From positions 27,649 to 91,648 of the forward strand of contig JADBKT010000014.1 of assembly GCA_014896255.1 (NCBI GenBank): a DNA stretch of 64,000 nucleotides, in the 5' to 3' direction. Below are positions 58,957-64,000 of the stretch, piece after piece; positions within the stretch are counted from its first letter, which is position 1; each line of letters starts with the position of its first letter. A model generated the notes under the pieces. That model saw only the letters and a list, made by a program, of their open reading frames with translations. It had not been told where the DNA came from and searched no databases. Source of the stretch: Hydrogenibacillus sp. GTDB taxonomy: Bacteria; Bacillota; Bacilli; Thermicanales; DSM-22653. The position numbers and the translations under genes were made by a program.

Positions 58957-59592
58957 TCAGTTGCTCAAATCTATGGTAAATTGATAGTAAGGATTCCAAG
59001 TACTATTGCTATCTTTTTCACTCTCATATTTTTTGTTAAACGTCAAAGTCAGCGTCTTGGCTTCGTCTTTCAGCTTTCCGTAAAAGACGAGCGTGCCGGA
59101 CAGCATCTGACCGCCATCAATTTGAAGATCTTTATTTTTTGCAGGATCGATATACTGATATGCAAATCCTGTATCGTCGACCAGTGACGGTTTATATTCA
59201 ACATAATCTAATGAATCGCTTAGTCTGGTTCTTCCAGCAGACTGGACAGCTTCAAATTCAATTTTGATGTATTTTTCATCGGCGGTCAGCTTGTGTAGGG
59301 TGACGGTCGATCCGTTGGGATGGCTTTGTTGCAGATCGAGATCAAGCGTATAGGGGAATTGTCGTTTCCCTTTCGACGGCTGCTTCTTCGTCGGGGCGGT
59401 CGCCGACCGGTTCTCTTTGTCCGGCCGATTTTCCGCCGTACCTGCCTGCGGTTCCGCCTGCGAGCCTTGTTCCGCTTCCGTCTGTGTCGCCTGATCATGG
59501 GAAGGACCGACGCGGTCCGAAAGCGTGCTGCAGGCCGAAAGAACAAACGCCAAGATCGCGAGCGTCATCACCAATCTCCATCGTTTCATCAT
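58957..59592 (-). CDS. Lipoprotein with telokin/Ig-like C-terminal domain
   Basis: A 211-residue lipoprotein. Signal RWRLVMTLAILAFVLSACST gives a lipidated Cys near residue 20, followed by a Gln/Glu/Ala/Lys-rich linker to about 85. The beta-rich C-terminal domain (NGSTVTLHKLTADEKYIKIEFEA in two parts, then GTLVFYGKLKDEAKTLTLTF) resembles the DUF4352 kind of extracellular beta-sandwich. AAAGGAG is about 10 nt before the ATG. It is the most upstream gene of the minus-strand exported-protein group. Confidence 0.7.
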   Translation of the reverse strand: MMKRWRLVMTLAILAFVLSACSTLSDRVGPSHDQATQTEAEQGSQAEPQAGTAENRPDKENRSATAPTKKQPSKGKRQFPYTLDLDLQQSHPNGSTVTLHKLTADEKYIKIEFEAVQSAGRTRLSDSLDYVEYKPSLVDDTGFAYQYIDPAKNKDLQIDGGQMLSGTLVFYGKLKDEAKTLTLTFNKKYESEKDSNSTWNPYYQFTIDLSN

Positions 59593-59851
59593 CGCAGCAC
59601 TCTCCTTTCCTTCTTTTTCCATGTCATTCCCTGGACCTTTACTCCTTTTCAACTATAGCCTTATTATAGCTATGCGTTTACTTTTGTCCAATATCATTTT
59701 CATTGTTATCGTATCAAATTACTTTATCATCCCTCCGTTTGAATTTCTGCCGACACCTCCTGTTCCAGCGTTCGGTTTAGCTCGCTCTTCATGAGGAATT
59801 TAGCGCTTGCTCGGCCCCATGCCTTTCGGCTTCGGCTTCATCGCAGCGCCG

Positions 59852-60910
59852 TCAGGGCTTACGTCTCGGCCCTCCCCGGCTGCGTTCCACGTCTCGCGCG
59901 TTACCGCACCGGGCGGCGGCTCTCGAATGACGGCTTACGCCGCCTCGGCCAGGTCGCGCATCGCGAGGCTCACGTTCGGGCACCGAGGACATCCGCGTGG
60001 CCCGGGTAGCCGCGCTTCCAGCACCGGAACCGGATGCCGCTTCGATTCTCCGAAGCGCAGTGCCCGCACCGCGGATATGCCGAGCCGTTTTTAATCCCCG
60101 AGCTGAATGGCGGGGATCGTCCGCCTCATGTCCAAGGGTGCGGTTGACAAACGCGAGCATTCCCAGTGCGCGCGGCGACGGAAGTGTTTCTTCCTTCAAT
60201 CCTTCGTAAATCGGACCTTGGATGTAGATTTCCTCGCCGTTTTTTCGGATGATGCTCATGAAGGTCATGGCGCGAAGCATGTACTTCTCGGAAATCTCTT
60301 TCGAAGCTCTGTAAAGCCGAACATGGTCGACGTCTTCCGCCTTAACACAGGTGTAAAAGCAATCCGGGCGAAGAAAAATGGATTTGACCTTGTTTTCATA
60401 ATGACGAACGGCAACAATCCGACGCCCGGGATCGATGAAAAGATCGAACTTCTGAACATCTGCAAAAAGGACCCGATAAGATAAGAGAGTGATCCAGACG
60501 AAAGAAATGCAAAGGAAAGTGCCTACAGTAATATTTATCGGTATAAACGTCAGATCCTCCCAGTTCCACGGAGTCTCGATGATGGAGTTCAGACGCTCGG
60601 AACCGATAAAAAGAGCGATCTTCTGAGCATTGATGAACAGGAGGGAAATCAGGACGGGGAGAACAGAATTTATGATGACTGCAACAATAGCCGACAGGAA
60701 GAGCGCCAGATGATTCCAGGGCTGCCGGGTCTCATTGATGAAGACGTGTAGAAATGCTAAAAAGAAGAACAGCAGACCCAGCGCGCCGATGAACAATAAA
60801 GGTGCTATGATTACACGAAAGATCGCAATCGTTACCTCACCTTGCCACGGCTGTTTTTCGAGCACCGTCCATGCACCGCGCTGTTCGACGCGCCAACCAT
60901 CGAGAATCAT
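59852..60910 (-). CDS. Unrecognised membrane protein with anomalous C-terminal tail
   Basis: A 352-residue reading frame. Residues 25-60, 65-95 and 110-145 are strongly hydrophobic (three or four membrane helices). Residues 150-265 form a soluble domain beginning LFADVQKFDLFIDPGRRIV with QGPIYEGLKEETL near its end. The last 80 or so residues are almost only Arg, Ala, Gly and Ser, unlike the rest and typical of GC-rich DNA read out of frame, so the original stop may have been lost by a frameshift near 60110. No family recognised. It lies between the lipoprotein group and the toxin-linked genes. Confidence 0.6.
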   Translation of the reverse strand: MILDGWRVEQRGAWTVLEKQPWQGEVTIAIFRVIIAPLLFIGALGLLFFFLAFLHVFINETRQPWNHLALFLSAIVAVIINSVLPVLISLLFINAQKIALFIGSERLNSIIETPWNWEDLTFIPINITVGTFLCISFVWITLLSYRVLFADVQKFDLFIDPGRRIVAVRHYENKVKSIFLRPDCFYTCVKAEDVDHVRLYRASKEISEKYMLRAMTFMSIIRKNGEEIYIQGPIYEGLKEETLPSPRALGMLAFVNRTLGHEADDPRHSARGLKTARHIRGAGTALRRIEAASGSGAGSAATRATRMSSVPEREPRDARPGRGGVSRHSRAAARCGNARDVERSRGGPRRKP

Positions 60911-61159
60911 GTCCGTTCCTCCCTGGCACGGGGTTCGGTTGTCGGATGACGGCCGGAAAACCTAACGTCCCGATGCGCCGCCACGTCCCGAAGCGTCTGA
61001 CAGATCACGGCCGATCGGCCTTCCGGCGGCGACTTTGATCTTCGCCTGCGCCGGTCGATGCAGTCGTAAGCAAAGCAAAAGACCTCTCGCGCTTCCTAAT
61101 CCAGTAGAATCAAAAGCGCCGAAAGCCCGCCCAGAGCTGCCCCGACCCAACCCATTCCT

Positions 61160-62158
61160 TCACCGTAACGGCACCGATCCGGCGACCGCCTTCTCCTCCC
61201 CCGGCGCCCCATCGCCTTCCGCCCGCCGCGGATTGCGCAGCATCTTCCGGACCGTCATTTCTGTCTCCTCAAGAAGAGCCCTCCATTGATATTCACAAAA
61301 CGCCTCCATCATTTCTTTCTGCAGCGCAAAAGTGCGGCGCTCTTTCGTCACCGGATGCACTTCATAAGAATCTAACGCGACGCGACTTGTATGCCGTTCT
61401 TCGTCGGTGCTGCCGTACCTGATATAATTCCACAGGCCCCACGTGCCGAACGGGTTCCGCACCACCAGTCGCCAGAGGTTTTTCCACATGAAGTGTTTGA
61501 CCCGATCGTAATCTTTTTCATATTCTATAGTGACCTTTAAGTTCCTGTAGACAGGAAAAGATAGTTTTTCGCAGGCCATCCGGTAAAGCGCGCGAAGATC
61601 TTCTTCCGTCGCGTATCCCCGCGCCAGCACCGCATCGACATGCTCTTTCCCCAGCCGGTACCCTTCCTCGGCCTGTAGACCGTATTCCAGAGCTATTTCA
61701 TGATCACGAAGCAGTTGTTTGATACTCTGCTGCACCTCTACTTCCCCGCTCTTTTCCGCCACCGCCTCAAGCTTCCGCAGCTCGCGCAGAACGGTGCGGA
61801 TGTGACGAACAAATTTGCCGGAAACAATCCGCCGCATATTCCAAAATACCCCATTTTCTACGATCCGCCGGTACAACTGGCTCTGCACCGCCACCGGATA
61901 GGCCTCGTCCCACGGCACCGCTTCTCCTCGTTCGTCCAATACGACATACCCGACATCCTCCGGTCCGGCAACAATGTACACAATAAAATAATACAGCCGA
62001 CCCTCTCGGTCTTTGAAAGGTACGCCGTGATATTTGATAATCTCATTCCATCGCCGCTTATAGGCCGCACTCTTTTTTTGAATGTGCGGCGGATGCAGCT
62101 CTTTTAGCTTTGTTTCTCGCGGCGCCCACTCCTTACCCCACGCGACAAGTTCCCCCAT
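61160..62158 (-). CDS. Unrecognised protein, possible displaced toxin module
   Basis: A 332-residue soluble, highly charged protein with no family I recognise. Visible segments are RRWNEIIKYHGVPFKDREGR, LYYFIVYIVAGPEDVGYVVL, WKNLWRLVVRNPFGTWGLW and SYEVHPVTKERRTFALQKEM. The first ATG inside the conserved-looking part is at 62158; the frame stays open to a GTG at 62209 but there is no ribosome site at either. The stretch just upstream (62180-62233) is a decayed copy of the toxin gene's middle, so the gene has probably lost its original N-terminus and may be a former C-terminal cassette. Confidence 0.5.
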   Translation of the reverse strand: MGELVAWGKEWAPRETKLKELHPPHIQKKSAAYKRRWNEIIKYHGVPFKDREGRLYYFIVYIVAGPEDVGYVVLDERGEAVPWDEAYPVAVQSQLYRRIVENGVFWNMRRIVSGKFVRHIRTVLRELRKLEAVAEKSGEVEVQQSIKQLLRDHEIALEYGLQAEEGYRLGKEHVDAVLARGYATEEDLRALYRMACEKLSFPVYRNLKVTIEYEKDYDRVKHFMWKNLWRLVVRNPFGTWGLWNYIRYGSTDEERHTSRVALDSYEVHPVTKERRTFALQKEMMEAFCEYQWRALLEETEMTVRKMLRNPRRAEGDGAPGEEKAVAGSVPLR

Positions 62159-62179
62159 GTCGAAAGAAGAAGACACGCC

Positions 62180-62233
62180 CGCCGCCAAACATCCGTGACA
62201 AATAGCCACCTGCGCTTTGGAGTCCAGTTCTTA
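62180..62233 (-). pseudogene. Partial duplicate of the polymorphic-toxin central region
   Basis: Over about 53 nt this segment matches 63581-63633 with about eight differences. It codes for RTGLQSAGGYLSRMFGGG against RTGLQNAGGYLLRMLGAG in the toxin gene. Its frame then stops after about 14 further codons, while the neighbouring gene at 61160-62158 continues in another frame. Confidence 0.7.
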
Positions 62234-62375
62234 CGGAATCTTAGCGACCGCGATCCTGGATCCCCTGCTCCATCATTCCCATGTGATTAACATACGTGGG
62301 AACAACTACCGCTTATAAAAAAAATGAGGTCTGGAATCTACGGAATACCTACACCAGTAACAAGGTAAATCGCCG

Positions 62376-62423
62376 TGTGTGGGTCAATTCAAAAACGGCT
62401 AAAGTGGGTCAATTAAATTCCGG
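62376..62423. repeat. IS21-type end repeats (solo element end)
   Basis: TGTGGGTCAATTCAAAAACG is followed 26 nt later by AAGTGGGTCAATTAAATTCC, then GGCCTTGACA. Two such GTGGGTCAATT repeats in tandem resemble the multiple end repeats of IS21-family elements. No istA or istB genes are present. The surrounding 62234-62530 stretch holds no gene I can support. Confidence 0.5.
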
Positions 62424-62530
62424 CCTTGACAGCGTATCAAGGGAAAAACTGTACTTACAAAAAGGTCTTACGTTCAATGCGAAAATATCTCATTTATATT
62501 GTACAGTTCCTAAATATTTAAATTGATTTT

Positions 62531-62863
62531 TTATTTTATATCTCCATTATAATGAAAGTTATATAGTAAAATTACTGAGTTTACTTCTTGATTTAAACGT
62601 TCACCACAAAGTTCTATAAATTTTGGTATTATATCCCTATAATATGAAAAACCTTCTAGTAAAACACGTAAATCATTCGATGCTTCCTCATAGAATTCAA
62701 TTTCTCTAAAATCCTCATTATAATAATCAATGTTAAAATCTATTTCAAATTTAGAGGGTAATATATCCCCATCTTCTGTATAACTATTCAAAATATAGTT
62801 TTTTAGATCATTATATGACTTGGATATGCCAACGAATAATGAGACAAATCCTTCTTTCTCCAT
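62531..62863 (-). CDS. Immunity protein, Imm22-like
   Basis: A 110-residue acidic protein, markedly AT-rich. It opens MEKEGFVSLFVGISKSYNDL and continues SYTEDGDILPSKFEIDFNI, YYNEDFREIEFYEE and FIELCGERLNQEVNSVILLY, which fits the Imm22 type of polymorphic-toxin immunity proteins as I know it. It lies 26 nt after the toxin gene on the same strand, the standard place for the cognate immunity gene. It should bind and block the toxin domain. A run of G precedes the ATG at about 12 nt. The frame is intact although the toxin frame is interrupted. Confidence 0.7.
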   Translation of the reverse strand: MEKEGFVSLFVGISKSYNDLKNYILNSYTEDGDILPSKFEIDFNIDYYNEDFREIEFYEEASNDLRVLLEGFSYYRDIIPKFIELCGERLNQEVNSVILLYNFHYNGDIK

Positions 62864-62889
62864 ATACTTTATTTTCCCCCTTAGTTTAA

Positions 62890-64000
62890 TTATTGTCTAA
62901 GATCTTCCGGTAAAGATTCTACTCCACCTTCTAGTCTATAATTAGCCCAATTTTGAAGCCTTCTCTTAAATGTAGCATAATCTGGCGAAGAATCAATAAT
63001 CTCTAATAATTCATTATGAGCTTTAGTAGAACCCTTCCCCCCATGAACCCCTGGAGGATTTGCAAACTTTACATTTTCAATAGCAGTCCTTAATTCTTTA
63101 ATTTGTTCTGCTGTCACACCCCACCGTTTAAAAGTAGGAGTTCGAGATACTAAATGCCATTCATGAAATCCTCCTGGATGTCTAAGTCTACTTTCAATGG
63201 CTTTTCTTAACTTAGGATCAGACCATACTTTATCAAACTCATCGGGAGTTAGTGAATTGAATCATCTATTAAATTCACCATCCTTTACAGATGGAATTGT
63301 GTTTTGGTTAATAATACCCTTAGCTTTCTCAACCGCTGCACCAAGAGCGACCTCATCCGTCTTCTTGACCGCCTGAACCGATGACTGTTGCTCCGCCTTC
63401 GCCGAAATGCTACTGTCCCATGGGCCTTTCTGGATGCCGGAGAGCAGGCCGCCGTGCACCAACCCCATCATCCCCAGCATCCCGATCGCCATAGCGAAAG
63501 AGGTGGCCGCCTTTTTCCAGTCGATCTTGCGCCTGTGCAGCACGTCCTCCGCTACGCTGTCACTCGCACTGCCCGCGCCAGCGCCAAGCATCCGTAACAA
63601 ATAGCCGCCGGCGTTTTGGAGTCCCGTTCTGACAGGCAGTTTCCCGGCAACTTTCCCAAATAAGGCAAACGCGCCCTTCGCCACCCCATTTCCTACTGAG
63701 GCGCCAATCATTCCCGCCACACCGCCGACGAGCGCATCCCGTAGGAGCGTCTTACCGTGGTTTCCCTGAAGCAAAGAGATTCCGCCATTGATCCCTGCGC
63801 CAATCAGGAATAGCCCTCCGTATTGGCGCGCGAGGGTTTTCATGCCGGTCCACACGGCCCGCGCAAGCCCCGCCAATCCCCCGATCGCCGTCCACCCGGC
63901 CCGAAGGGCCGCCGCCCCCCGGAGAACGAGCTCCGCAAAGCCGATCGCCGCCCGCAGACCAAGTTCAATCGCAAAGCGAAGCAGCCGTCCCCCCGCTCCC
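62890..64000 (-). pseudogene. Polymorphic toxin gene, 5' partial, interrupted by an in-frame TGA
   Basis: The frame is open from the right edge to a TGA at 63262-63264 and, in the same frame, continues to 62890. The upstream part is Gly/Ala-rich and hydrophobic (FLIGAGINGGISLLQGNHGK, DALVGGVAGMIGASVGNGVA, AIGMLGMMGLVHGGLLSG), like the central region of LXG/YeeF-type toxins, then a linker VKDGEFNR. After the TGA comes FNSLTPDEFDKVWSDPKLRK, GGFHEWHLVSRTPTFKRWGV and GGKGSTKAHNELLEIID, a C-terminal toxin domain seen in Bacillus toxins. A Trp (TGG) is the likely original codon. GC falls sharply at the toxin domain, as in exchanged cassettes. Confidence 0.75.

Noticed and set aside
60962..61158. 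A 19-codon frame (MGWVGAALGGLSALLILLD) and a 62-codon frame in the gap after the 61160 gene
   Set aside because: The short frame has a hydrophobic stretch but is too small to judge, and the longer one looks like composition noise. Not called as genes.

Overview
The window comes from a GC-rich, endospore-forming Gram-positive bacterium of the Bacillales type. The evidence is gene content and order: the division and cell-wall (dcw) cluster, spoIIGA-sigE-sigG, ylmC/pgeF/sepF/ylmH/divIVA, ileS-ylyA-lspA-rluD-pyrR and two spore-germinant-receptor operons all follow the Bacillus subtilis plan. High GC and compact spacing fit a thermophile such as Hydrogenibacillus or Brockia, but that is a guess. 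Several genes expected from the B. subtilis order are absent (pyrP, carA, ylmE, ylmG, murG), so the chromosome looks streamlined.

Layout. 1-37.8 kb is one long minus-strand stretch. Read in its own direction it runs DUF3397-ahcY, then mraZ-rsmH-ftsL-pbpB-spoVD-murE-murF-mraY-murD-spoVE-murB-murA-divIB-ftsA-ftsZ, then spoIIGA-sigE-sigG, ylmC-pgeF-sepF-ylmH-divIVA, doxX, ileS-ylyA, a PAS/GGDEF/EAL gene, lspA-rluD and the pyrimidine operon pyrR-pyrB-pyrC-carB. Recognisable control sites are the PyrR attenuator, MraZ boxes, a Spo0A box before spoIIGA, a forespore-type promoter before sigG, a TGTGA-N6-TCACA palindrome before doxX, and several intrinsic terminators.

37.9-50.6 kb holds ylbP, a first gerA/gerB/gerC operon, ylbO, an HTH regulator with four C-terminal cysteines, a DUF2626 gene, a CBS protein, ftsW, a second gerA/gerB/gerC operon followed by a 52-residue two-helix protein resembling a receptor D subunit, and ylaN.

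50.6-53.6 kb is a graveyard: a broken lipoprotein gene, a broken ABC ATPase, and remnants of IS66-, ISL3- and IS256-type elements around one small intact HTH gene.

53.6-64 kb is accessory. It has an M48-like membrane peptidase whose HEXXH motif has become YEFGH; a minus-strand set of envelope genes (two lipoproteins, a glutathionylspermidine-synthase-like ATP-grasp protein, an OmpA-like lipoprotein, a copper-amine-oxidase-N/CAP secreted protein); a membrane protein; and a polymorphic-toxin locus entering from the right edge. The toxin gene has an in-frame TGA just before its C-terminal toxin domain, is followed by an immunity-like gene, and is followed further on by a second partial copy of the toxin's conserved segment fused out of frame to an unknown gene.
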